From: Candidatus Solibacter sp.
GTDB taxonomy: Bacteria > Acidobacteriota > Terriglobia > Bryobacterales > Bryobacteraceae
Direction of reading: 5' to 3'
Assembly (NCBI GenBank): GCA_017883355.1
Contig: JADGNS010000084.1
Span: forward strand, 1-10,055
Length of the DNA: 10,055 nucleotides
Part shown: piece by piece, positions 1 to 6,218 of the stretch
How the letters are laid out: every line of letters starts with the position of its first letter
How positions within the stretch are numbered: the first letter of the stretch is position 1
The notes under the pieces: generated by a model
Told to the model about the DNA's origin: nothing
What the model saw: only the letters and a program-made list of their open reading frames with translations
The model's database searches: none
Made by a program: the position numbers and the translations under genes

Positions 1-507
1 GCTGGCCGGCGCGATGGCGGAGACGAATCCGTTGACTCCCGCGACGTGCACGAGGCCGGAGGGATCGAGTGCGACGGACTGCGCGATGGTGCCGCTGGGA
101 TAGAGCGCCGAGTAAGTCAACTTAGAGCCCGTGGCATCCACCTCCGCCAGAAACTCGGGACCTGTAGACCATCCGTTCGAGTTCGGAAACGGGGAATAAT
201 CGGTGATGCCGGTGGCCCATACATTCCCGCCGGCGTCGATCGCAATGGACTGCGAAGCCTGGAAATAGGTGGCCCAGACCATGGCGCTGCCGTCGGGCTT
301 GAGCTTGGCGAGAAATCCGCTGGTTCCGTTGACGGACTTGTTGGTGGGCTGAAGGGAGCCGGCAGTCGCCGGGAAGTTCGGATCGAAGGTCTGGCCGGCC
401 AGGTACGCATTCCCGGCCGCGTCCACGGCGATGGCGTAGAGACGGTTCTCGGAAGCTAAGTAAGGGCTGTTGCCGACTCGTCCGGAGCCAATGTACGTGA
501 GATAGCC
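1..507 (-). pseudogene. Continuation of the SBBP beta-propeller gene beyond an in-frame TAG; runs off the window edge
   Basis: Reading on in the same minus-strand frame after the TAG gives an unbroken 169-codon stretch. It starts GYLTYIGSGRVGNSPYL and carries three more SBBP blades: AIAVDAAGNAYLAGQT, SIAIDAGGNVWATGIT and SVALDPSGLVHVAGV. Repeat register and codon use match the upstream part, and there is no frameshift, so this is the second part of the same gene. No good start codon or ribosome site lies just after the TAG, so independent translation is unlikely. YLTYIGSG-type segments in this family normally follow a hydrophobic residue, so a Leu TTG changed to TAG by one substitution is the simplest explanation (inference). 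The 3' end lies outside the window. Confidence 0.75.
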
Positions 508-1374
508 CTATCCGGCGCCGCCCGCGTTGACCTTGGCGACAAATGCCCCGATGCCCTTTGGCGAGAGCACACCCGCCGTCGTGGGAAGATTGCTGGCGCT
601 GCCGTCGTTGCCCGCGATGTAAGCGTTGCCTGCCGCGTCGACCGCGATGCCGACGCCTTCCCACGAGGGCCCGTTACTGATACAGGAGCTGTCGTCCAGG
701 GTGCAAGGCGTGTTCATGGGGATAGCGCCCGAGTAGCGGATCTTGTCGCCGGCCGCGGTGATGGACGCGACGATCGCGCCGGGCGATGCCGGGCTCTGCG
801 TAATTCTGCCGAATGGCATTCCAGTGGTGTGCGGGAAGTCCGCCGCCTGCGTGTAGCCGGTGACATAGAGATTGCCGTTGGCGTCGGTGGCCAGTGCGGA
901 GATTGAACTTCGACCCAGCGTGCCGCCGAAATAGGTGGAGTAAAGGATGGTGGCGCCGTCGCTGCTTAGCTTCACGATGAAGCCGGTTCCGGAGCCGCCT
1001 GGAAAGATCTGGGTTTGCAGTGCCCGGCTGAGAGGAAAATCGGGTGAGTTTGTAGTGCCCGCGATGTAGATGTTTCCCGATGGCTCGACGGCGATCGCTG
1101 TTGCCGTGTCGACTCCTTTGCCCGCGAAGGTATCGGTGAACAGGACGCTGCCGTTAGGGTCGAGTTTGGTGAGGAAGACGTCAGAGTCGGGCTGCATAGA
1201 GGGATCTACGAATGCGGGTGTGCCGGGGAGTTGGCGGCTACCTACGACGTACGTGTTGCCTGCCGAATCCGTGGTGATGGCGGAGACGGCGGATGGATAC
1301 ACACCGCCGATGGAGGTGGTGAATTCGCCGGCCATTGCCAAGCTTGTGAAGGCGAGAAAGAGGGCGAATCGCAT
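508..1374 (-). CDS. Secreted SBBP-repeat beta-propeller protein, N-terminal part (ends at premature TAG)
   Basis: The product is 288 residues. It begins with a typical signal peptide (MRFALFLAFTSLAMA, probable cleavage after residue 15). At least four SBBP-type blade motifs of the form AxAxDxxGNxYxxGxTxxxxFP follow, near residues 32-47, 93-114, 160-181 and 242-264. These repeats are known from extracellular beta-propellers common in Acidobacteriota; the individual role is unknown, and binding or surface scaffolding is only an inference. I chose the ATG at 1374 because the longer TTG start at 1398 would put acidic residues before the signal peptide. GAGG lies only two bases upstream of this ATG, so the ribosome site is poor. 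The TAG at 508-510 is not the natural end: the same frame continues with more blades (see 1-507). The gene is therefore probably broken, or mis-sequenced at one base. Confidence 0.8.
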   Translation of the reverse strand: MRFALFLAFTSLAMAGEFTTSIGGVYPSAVSAITTDSAGNTYVVGSRQLPGTPAFVDPSMQPDSDVFLTKLDPNGSVLFTDTFAGKGVDTATAIAVEPSGNIYIAGTTNSPDFPLSRALQTQIFPGGSGTGFIVKLSSDGATILYSTYFGGTLGRSSISALATDANGNLYVTGYTQAADFPHTTGMPFGRITQSPASPGAIVASITAAGDKIRYSGAIPMNTPCTLDDSSCISNGPSWEGVGIAVDAAGNAYIAGNDGSASNLPTTAGVLSPKGIGAFVAKVNAGGAG

Positions 1375-1519
1375 GTCCTCATGGTAGCTCTCGGACAAGT
1401 CTTAAAACGTCGCGCAGCATGGCGGCGCTGGCGAGTTCGCTTGGGTGTATCAAGGATTGCGGACATTGGCAGTTCCGATAGATCCTCCCTAACGCCAGGC
1501 AGTGTAGCTCAAAGTTCGC
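1375..1519. other. Divergent intergenic spacer, no gene seen
   Basis: The spacer lies between the minus-strand propeller gene and the plus-strand ankyrin remnant. It must carry the propeller promoter if that gene is expressed, but I see no convincing -10/-35 pair on either strand. A short minus-strand frame ending at 1379 encodes a helix-like peptide, but nothing ties it to a known gene. Confidence 0.4.
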
Positions 1520-1735
1520 GCGATTCGAGAAGACACGGGGCGGACCCCAACGCCGTGGAGGCCACCGGCATAACCCCGCTGCACATTGCCGCCGCAAACC
1601 GGAACGAAATCATCGCCATCCTCTTGAAGGCCGGCGCCGGCCGAACCTGCCAGTCGCACGATGGAAGATCGCCCCGCCGCCATAGCGCGCCCGTACGGCC
1701 ATCCCGACATCGCCAGTGAACTCGACGCTTCAGTG
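1520..1735 (+). pseudogene. Decayed ankyrin-repeat gene remnant
   Basis: Frame 1 from about 1525 to 1638 encodes a good ankyrin repeat: RRHGADPNAV, then GITPLHIAAANRNEIIAILL, then KAGA. After that the similarity moves to another frame for a few codons (PNLPVA, about 1641-1657), then to a third frame from 1658, where EDRPAAIARPYGHPDIASEL reads as the next ankyrin helix pair. Two small indels within about 25 bases therefore separate the pieces. Upstream of about 1520 no ankyrin similarity remains in any frame. This looks like the 3' end of a once longer gene, cut at its 5' side and frameshifted. Ankyrin repeats bind proteins; no function can be assigned to this relic. It may also hold the promoter of the aroB operon that begins at 1755. 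Confidence 0.6.
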
Positions 1736-1754
1736 CCCCATGGTAAAAAGGGTT

Positions 1755-2828
1755 ATGCCCACTTACCAGGTCGAAACGCCGCAGCGATGCTATGCCGCCA
1801 TCGTGGAGCGCGGCGTGATCGGGCAGACGGCGCGCTACATTCCACCCAAGACCGGGAAGGTATTCGTCGTCACAACCGAAGACGTCTGGTTTCACGCCGG
1901 CGCGCGGCTTGCCGCCGGGCTCGCTGGGGTTTCCTACGACGTGCTCCACCTGCCGGGCGGCGAAGAGCAAAAGCGCCTCGCGCACGTGGAGCAACTGGCC
2001 GAGGAGATGCTGCACCTGGGCGCCGACCGCTCCAGCATGGTGATCGCCTACGGCGGCGGCATCGTCAACGACATGGGCGGATTCCTGGCCGCCATCTTCA
2101 TGCGCGGCATCCCTGTATTACAGATCCCCACCACGCTGCTGGCGCAAGTGGATGCCGCCATCGGCGGCAAGACCGCGGTCAATCTGGTCAGCGGCAAGAA
2201 CCTCATCGGCAGCTTCCACCAGCCCATCGCGGTGCTCACCGACCCCGCCATTCTCGATACGCTGCCCGAGCGCGAATACCGCGCGGGGCTCTACGAAATC
2301 ATCAAGGCGGGCATTATCCGCGAACCCGGACTCTTCGCCTACCTGAATGAATCCATCGCCGATGTGCTGGCCCGCAAACCGGCAGCGGTGGACCATATCA
2401 TCGCCGAGAGCGTGCGCATGAAGGCGGAAGTGGTCTCCAGCGACGAGCGCGAGGGCGATATGCGCCGCATCCTGAATTTCGGACACACCTTCGGGCACGC
2501 CCTGGAGGCCGAAACCGGGTACACGCGATTCCTCCACGGCGAGGCGGTGGCGTGGGGCATGCGCGCCGCCGTCTACCTGGCCGAATCCACGGGCCATCTC
2601 TCGGCGGAAGACAGCGTGGAGATGCTGGAGACGATCGCCGCTTACGGGCCCATTCCGCCGCTTACCGGCATTCCGGCGCAGAACCTGTTCGCGCGCCTGG
2701 TACACGATAAGAAGACCTTGCAGGGCAAGGTACATTTCGTGCTGCCGGTGCGCATCGGAGAAGTTACGGTGGTGGCGGGCATCGAGGACCAACGCGTTCT
2801 GGACGCCATACGGTTCGCGCTCCGATGA
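1755..2828 (+). CDS. aroB: 3-dehydroquinate synthase
   Basis: This cytoplasmic enzyme converts DAHP to 3-dehydroquinate, the second step of the shikimate pathway, using NAD+ and a divalent metal (Zn or Co). The 357 residues match the family length. Visible motifs are the NAD-binding glycine stretch GGGIVND (100-106), IPTTLLAQVDAAIGGK (124-139), the substrate-binding GKNLIGSFHQP (147-157), and the metal ligands Glu181, His244 (in NFGHTFGHALE) and His261 (in LHGEA). I start at ATG 1755 because MPTYQVET is a normal family N-terminus and AAGGG precedes it closely; a GTG at 1716 and an ATG at 1740 in the same frame have no ribosome site. In the glycine motif, the residue before Asp106 is Asn105, where most homologues have Gly (GGGxxGD). 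The gene overlaps ubiE/menG by four bases (ATGA), so the two are probably translationally coupled. Confidence 0.96.
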   Translation: MPTYQVETPQRCYAAIVERGVIGQTARYIPPKTGKVFVVTTEDVWFHAGARLAAGLAGVSYDVLHLPGGEEQKRLAHVEQLAEEMLHLGADRSSMVIAYGGGIVNDMGGFLAAIFMRGIPVLQIPTTLLAQVDAAIGGKTAVNLVSGKNLIGSFHQPIAVLTDPAILDTLPEREYRAGLYEIIKAGIIREPGLFAYLNESIADVLARKPAAVDHIIAESVRMKAEVVSSDEREGDMRRILNFGHTFGHALEAETGYTRFLHGEAVAWGMRAAVYLAESTGHLSAEDSVEMLETIAAYGPIPPLTGIPAQNLFARLVHDKKTLQGKVHFVLPVRIGEVTVVAGIEDQRVLDAIRFALR

Positions 2829-3580
2829 GCGGCAGCACGCCCCTTGGCGCGCGTAGCAGCGATCGGGACGCCGCCCATCGCGAACAGGAGGTGGCGCACT
2901 GGGTCCGCGGCATGTTCGGCCGCGTGGCTCACCGCTACGATTTCGCCAACCACCTGCTCTCCTTCAATATCGACCGCTACTGGCGCGCCCGAACGGTGCG
3001 CCGCACGCGGGAAATTCTCCTCCGCCCCGAAGCGCGCGTGCTCGATATCTGCTGCGGCACCGGCGACCTGGTGCTGGCCCTTGCCCAGCAGGAGCGGCGC
3101 GTGTTCGGCAGCGATTTCTGCCACCCGATGCTGGTCACAGCAGCCGGTAAGATCGCGCGGCGGCACGCTCCGGCCGAGCTTTTCGAATCCGACGCCTTAA
3201 CTCTGCCGCTGCGCGATGCGTCGCTCGATCTGCTCACCGTCGCCTTTGGCTTCCGCAATCTGGCGAACTACGAGAGCGGCCTGATCGAAATGCGGCGCGT
3301 GCTGCGTCCCGGCGGGATGGCGGCGATTCTGGAATTCTCCCAGCCGCCGAACGCCGCCTTCGCCGCGCTCTACAACCTCTATGCGCGCCGCATTCTCCCC
3401 AGGATCGGCGGCCTGATCTCCGGTTCGCGCGATGCCTACACCTACCTGCCGGAATCGGTCCGCAAGTTCCCCGCCGCCCCGCAACTGGCTGCTATGATGC
3501 AGAACTCTGGCTTCGCGGACGTAAGCTTCGAGTACCTCACCGGCGGCATCGTAGCATTACATATAGGACGGATACCATGA
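2825..3580 (+). CDS. ubiE: Demethylmenaquinone / UbiE-type C-methyltransferase
   Basis: This SAM-dependent enzyme methylates the quinone ring in the last step of menaquinone synthesis (alternative name MenG). In a menaquinone-using lineage such as Acidobacteriota that is the likely role; a ubiquinone role is less likely. It has 251 residues. Family signature 1 is seen as YDFANHLLSFNIDRYW (38-53), the SAM motif I as VLDICCGTGD (72-81), an acidic residue closing beta-2 as SD (96-97), FGFRNL (141-146), and family signature 2 as RVLRPGGMAAILEFS (158-172). The ATG overlaps the aroB stop and no Shine-Dalgarno is present, which points to re-initiation after aroB. Pairing with aroB is sensible because menaquinone derives from chorismate. 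The N-terminal 20 residues are polar and poorly conserved in type, so a slightly later start is possible. Confidence 0.93.
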   Translation: MSGSTPLGARSSDRDAAHREQEVAHWVRGMFGRVAHRYDFANHLLSFNIDRYWRARTVRRTREILLRPEARVLDICCGTGDLVLALAQQERRVFGSDFCHPMLVTAAGKIARRHAPAELFESDALTLPLRDASLDLLTVAFGFRNLANYESGLIEMRRVLRPGGMAAILEFSQPPNAAFAALYNLYARRILPRIGGLISGSRDAYTYLPESVRKFPAAPQLAAMMQNSGFADVSFEYLTGGIVALHIGRIP

Positions 3581-4083
3581 GCGATCGCGATCAATTACTG
3601 GCAAGTCTGAACGCCGGCCGCGGCGAGCTTCTGGGCGCGGTTGAGGGGATGACGGACGAGGAAGCGGCTGCCAAACCGGCGGGTGGCGGATGGTCCGCAT
3701 TGGAGTGCGCGGAGCACATCGCGATTGTGGAAACGCTGCTGTTGCGGCGGCTCAAAACGCAGTCCGTGGCGGTACAGGAAGAGCTGAGCCGGGAGCGCGA
3801 GGCGGCGCTTTACGCGCGTTTGGCCACCCGCGGCCGCAAGGTGGAGGCGCCGGAGCCCGTGCTTCCTACCGGGCGCTATCCCACGCTCAGTGAGGCCGTC
3901 GGCGCGTTTCTCGACGCCCGCGAGCACACCGTGCGGTGGCTGGAAAAGTGCGACTTCGATCTGCGCCGGCGCTCGGTGGAACATCCGCTGCTGGGGCCGG
4001 CGTCAGCCTACGAGTTTATCTTGATTATGGCGGCGCATCCCGCGCGTCACGCGCGGCAGATCCAGGAAGGGAGAGGCAATTAG
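3577..4083 (+). CDS. DinB/YfiT-like putative metal-dependent four-helix-bundle protein
   Basis: The protein has 168 residues and is largely alpha-helical. It has the DinB-superfamily layout: GGGWSALECAEHIA near residues 36-49 and a C-terminal MAAHPARHARQIQE (151-164). His47, His154 and His158 would form the three-His metal site. The superfamily includes thiol (bacillithiol/mycothiol) S-transferases and damage-induced proteins; the substrate here cannot be told from sequence. The ATG overlaps the UbiE stop (ATGA), and AGGA at 3565-3568 lies eight bases before it, so this start has its own ribosome site. As third gene of the aroB-ubiE operon it is probably co-transcribed with quinone and aromatic synthesis genes, but a shared pathway is only a guess. 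Confidence 0.82.
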   Translation: MSDRDQLLASLNAGRGELLGAVEGMTDEEAAAKPAGGGWSALECAEHIAIVETLLLRRLKTQSVAVQEELSREREAALYARLATRGRKVEAPEPVLPTGRYPTLSEAVGAFLDAREHTVRWLEKCDFDLRRRSVEHPLLGPASAYEFILIMAAHPARHARQIQEGRGN

Positions 4084-4087
4084 TTAA

Positions 4088-4193
4088 GGGGTCCATCCGC
4101 CTGACTCAGGTAATCGCTCTTACAGCGGCTTGGTGGGGCGCCCGCCCCACAAATTGCTCCAACCGCACCGACCTGAGTCAAGCAGATACCCCG
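4088..4193. repeat. Nested palindromic element (REP/MITE-like) between convergent genes
   Basis: The outer arms contain a perfect 10-bp inverted repeat, TGACTCAGGT (4102-4111) and ACCTGAGTCA (4171-4180). With a few mismatches the arms extend outward to GGGGTCCATC (4088-4097) and GATACCCC (4185-4192). At the centre lies GTGGGGCGCCCGCCCCAC (4133-4150), an 8-bp perfect stem with a 2-base turn. The element fills nearly all of the 115-bp gap between the DinB-like stop (4083) and the DUF2103-like stop (4199), where a bidirectional terminator is expected. There is no U-run, so it may act as a stem-only terminator or be a dispersed repeat that landed there; the sequence alone does not decide. Confidence 0.7.
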
Positions 4194-4198
4194 TTTCA

Positions 4199-4501
4199 TT
4201 ACCTCACCACCGCCCCCGCTTTCCCCAGCGCCGATTCCACTTCTTCTTTCGTGAGATCCGTGCTGATGAACAACTCTTGCCGCGCGCCAGAGCTCAGCGC
4301 GATGGCCTTCCATCCGTTCTGCGTCGGCACGGTCACCCGCACCTTCACTTTGCCGCGCGCGTCGCGCACCGGACGAATCACCCCCGGGATGACGGAGCGG
4401 ATCGCCGGAGTCGCATTCAGCATTTCTTCCAGAATGCCGCGCACGCCATCGATGATGCTGTGCTCAATCTTCAGCCGGTCCTTGGCGGTGCGCGAGCGCA
4501 T
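4199..4501 (-). CDS. DUF2103-like small protein
   Basis: This is a 100-residue, basic, probably cytoplasmic protein. The order KIEHSIIDGVRGILEEML (11-28), IRSVIPGVIRPVRDARG (34-50), VKVRVTVPTQNGWKAIALSS (52-71) and QELFISTDLTKEEVESAL (75-92) resembles the DUF2103 family as I remember it, which has a conserved HS, a PGVI turn and a basic beta-hairpin. The family is described as a predicted metal-binding protein but has no proven function. The ATG at 4501 directly follows the pcm TAG (TAG then ATG, no spacer), so the gene is almost certainly co-transcribed and coupled with pcm. The basic hairpin may suggest nucleic-acid binding, but that is inference. Confidence 0.7.
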   Translation of the reverse strand: MRSRTAKDRLKIEHSIIDGVRGILEEMLNATPAIRSVIPGVIRPVRDARGKVKVRVTVPTQNGWKAIALSSGARQELFISTDLTKEEVESALGKAGAVVR

Positions 4502-5116
4502 CTACCGCCAGCCCTCGCCGCCGCGCAACGGTACGAATCGGCACAAAGTGGGCACGCGAGATTCAACGTGCCCGCTGCGCTGTGTCAGCACGCGCAGTTC
4601 CTGATCGTCCAGTGCACCCACCGGAATCACCAGAATTCCGGGATCGTTCAGTTGCTCCAGGAGCGCCGCGGGGATTTCCGGTGCTCCCGCGGCCACCGAG
4701 ATCGCGTCGTACGGCGCCTCCTCCGCATAGCCACCCGAGCCGTCGCCCGCCACCACTCGCACGTTGCCATCGCGAAAGGAGCGGCGCAGGTTATCCCTGG
4801 CCAGTTGTGCCAGCCTCGGAATGATCTCCAGCGTGATCACGCGCGCCGCTAGCTGACCCAGCACGGCCGCCGCGTAACCGCAGCCGGCGCCCACTTCGAG
4901 GACGCGTTCCCCTCCCCGCAACTCCAGCGACTCAGCCATCAGCGCGGTCATGTAAGGCTGCGAAATAGTCTGCCCCTCGCCGATGGGTATCGGCGCATCC
5001 TGGTACGCCACCAGGCGCGACTCCAACGGAACGAATTGCTCGCGCGGAATTTCCAGCATGGCGGCCAGCACCCGCTCGTCGCGAATGCCTCGCCGGCGAA
5101 GCTGCGTGTCCACCAT
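4502..5116 (-). CDS. pcm: Protein-L-isoaspartate O-methyltransferase
   Basis: The enzyme uses SAM to methylate L-isoaspartyl residues in aged proteins, starting their repair to aspartate; it acts in the cytoplasm. From the ATG at 5116 the product has 204 residues, the usual size. Seen are the family opener RRRGIRDERVLAAMLEIPRE (7-26), the substrate-site motif PIGEGQTISQPYM (44-56), SAM motif I VLEVGAGCGY (72-81), an acidic residue after strand 2 (TLE, 95-97), the post-motif stretch VVAGDGSGGY (121-130) and the C-terminal CRFVPLRGGEGW. Upstream GTG codons at 5155 and 5161 in frame could lengthen it by 13-15 residues; longer versions would overlap the divergent dehydrogenase gene and are unlikely. 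The DUF2103-like gene follows with no gap. Confidence 0.94.
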   Translation of the reverse strand: MVDTQLRRRGIRDERVLAAMLEIPREQFVPLESRLVAYQDAPIPIGEGQTISQPYMTALMAESLELRGGERVLEVGAGCGYAAAVLGQLAARVITLEIIPRLAQLARDNLRRSFRDGNVRVVAGDGSGGYAEEAPYDAISVAAGAPEIPAALLEQLNDPGILVIPVGALDDQELRVLTQRSGHVESRVPTLCRFVPLRGGEGWR

Positions 5117-5163
5117 GCGGCGGCGTTCCGAAAACCAATCGGGGACCAAGTCCACCCCCACTT

Positions 5164-5169
5164 TATAAT
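5164..5169 (+). promoter_or_regulatory. Perfect -10 box (TATAAT) for the isocitrate dehydrogenase gene
   Basis: TATAAT ends eight bases before the ATG at 5178. A start site 6-8 bases downstream would fall within 0-3 bases of that ATG, and there is no Shine-Dalgarno in ACTACAG. This predicts a leaderless or nearly leaderless mRNA. No good -35 is seen. Read on the other strand, the same AT island gives TATTAT, which could serve pcm, so the site may be a shared divergent promoter. Confidence 0.45.
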
Positions 5170-5177
5170 AACTACAG

Positions 5178-6218
5178 ATGGCCCACTTGATTACCCTCAT
5201 CCCCGGCGACGGCATCGGACCCGAAGTTGCCGACGCAACCGTACGCGCCGTCGACGCCACCGGCGCGTCAATCGAATGGGAGCGCGTCGAAGCCGGCCTC
5301 CACGCGCTCACTGAACAGGGTCAGCTAATTCCCGACGACGTCTTCGCATCGCTCGAAATGACGCGTGTCGGCCTCAAAGGACCCACCGCCACACCCATCG
5401 GCGGCGGACACCAGAGCATCAACGTGGTGCTCCGCAAGAAGCTCGGCCTCTACACGAACTTTCGCCCGGTACGCATGCTGCCCGGGCTCAAGACGCGCTA
5501 TCAGGATCTGGCGCTCGACCTGGCGATCTTCCGCGAGAACACCGAGGATCTCTACTCCGGCCTGGAACACGAAGTGGTGCCCGGCGTGGTGGAGAGCCTG
5601 AAGATCATCACGCAGAAGGCCTCCACCAAGATCGCGCGTTCGGCCTTCGAATGGTCGCGCCGCGAGAGCCGCAAGAAGGTGGTGGCCATCCACAAGGCCA
5701 ACATCATGAAGTTGAGCGACGGCCTGTTCCTCAAGTGCTGCCGGGAGGTGGCCTCGCACTTCCCCGAGATCGCCTACAGCGAGCTCATCGTGGATAACGC
5801 CTGCATGCAACTGGTGATGCGCCCCGAGACGTTCGACGTGCTGGTGCTGCCGAATCTCTACGGCGATATCATCAGCGATCTGGCCGCCGGCCTGGTGGGC
5901 GGACTCGGCATCGTGCCGGGCGCCAATATCGGCGACAACCACGCCATCTTCGAAGCCGTCCACGGCACCGCGCCCGATATCGCGGGCAAGGGCCTCGCCA
6001 ACCCCACCGCCCTGATGCAATCCGCGGTCCTGATGCTGGCGCACATCGGCGAGCGCGAGGCCTCCACCCGTCTGCACAACGCGATTTACCGGACGTATGC
6101 CGAACGCGATCACCTCACCGGCGATGTGGGCGGCAAGTCTTCGACATCCGAATTCACGGACGCGGTGATCCGCCACCTGGTGGGACAGACGCTTTCGTCT
6201 GTCAACCCGGCGCCTTAG
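5178..6218 (+). CDS. icd: NAD-type isocitrate dehydrogenase (isocitrate/isopropylmalate dehydrogenase family)
   Basis: This beta-decarboxylating dehydrogenase (346 residues) most likely oxidises isocitrate to 2-oxoglutarate in the TCA cycle. Seen are the N-terminal IPGDGIGPEV (8-17), the substrate loop GLKGPTATPIGGGHQSINVVLR (65-86), RENTEDLYSGLEH (119-131), the catalytic Lys173 in HKANIMKLSDG, metal aspartates Asp207, Asp230 and Asp234 (LYGDIISD), and HGTAPDIAGKGLANPTA (262-278). Ser80/Asn82 and the LYTNFRPVR that follows favour isocitrate over isopropylmalate. Asp267-Ile268 in the HGTAPDIAG loop, where NADP enzymes carry Lys-Tyr, indicates NAD use. The last twelve residues (VGQTLSSVNPAP) go beyond the usual family end and are encoded by a hairpin repeat. 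The stop overlaps that of the convergent membrane-protein gene. A homoisocitrate or other relative cannot be fully excluded. Confidence 0.9.
   Translation: MAHLITLIPGDGIGPEVADATVRAVDATGASIEWERVEAGLHALTEQGQLIPDDVFASLEMTRVGLKGPTATPIGGGHQSINVVLRKKLGLYTNFRPVRMLPGLKTRYQDLALDLAIFRENTEDLYSGLEHEVVPGVVESLKIITQKASTKIARSAFEWSRRESRKKVVAIHKANIMKLSDGLFLKCCREVASHFPEIAYSELIVDNACMQLVMRPETFDVLVLPNLYGDIISDLAAGLVGGLGIVPGANIGDNHAIFEAVHGTAPDIAGKGLANPTALMQSAVLMLAHIGEREASTRLHNAIYRTYAERDHLTGDVGGKSSTSEFTDAVIRHLVGQTLSSVNPAP
6184..6203. terminator. Hairpin inside the 3' end of the dehydrogenase gene; possible bidirectional terminator or REP-like repeat
   Basis: GACAGACG, CTTT, CGTCTGTC forms a perfect 8-bp stem with a 4-base loop. 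It lies wholly within coding sequence, 13 bases before the TAG, at the junction of two convergent genes whose stop codons overlap. No U-tract follows on either strand, so termination is plausible but unproven; a dispersed repeat is the alternative. Confidence 0.5.

Noticed and set aside
1379..1597. Minus-strand frame ending just before the propeller gene
   Set aside because: Only the last 30 residues look protein-like; the rest is antisense to the ankyrin relic, and no start or ribosome site supports it.
2118..2792. Minus-strand frame opposite aroB
   Set aside because: Antisense shadow; aroB carries all family motifs on the plus strand.
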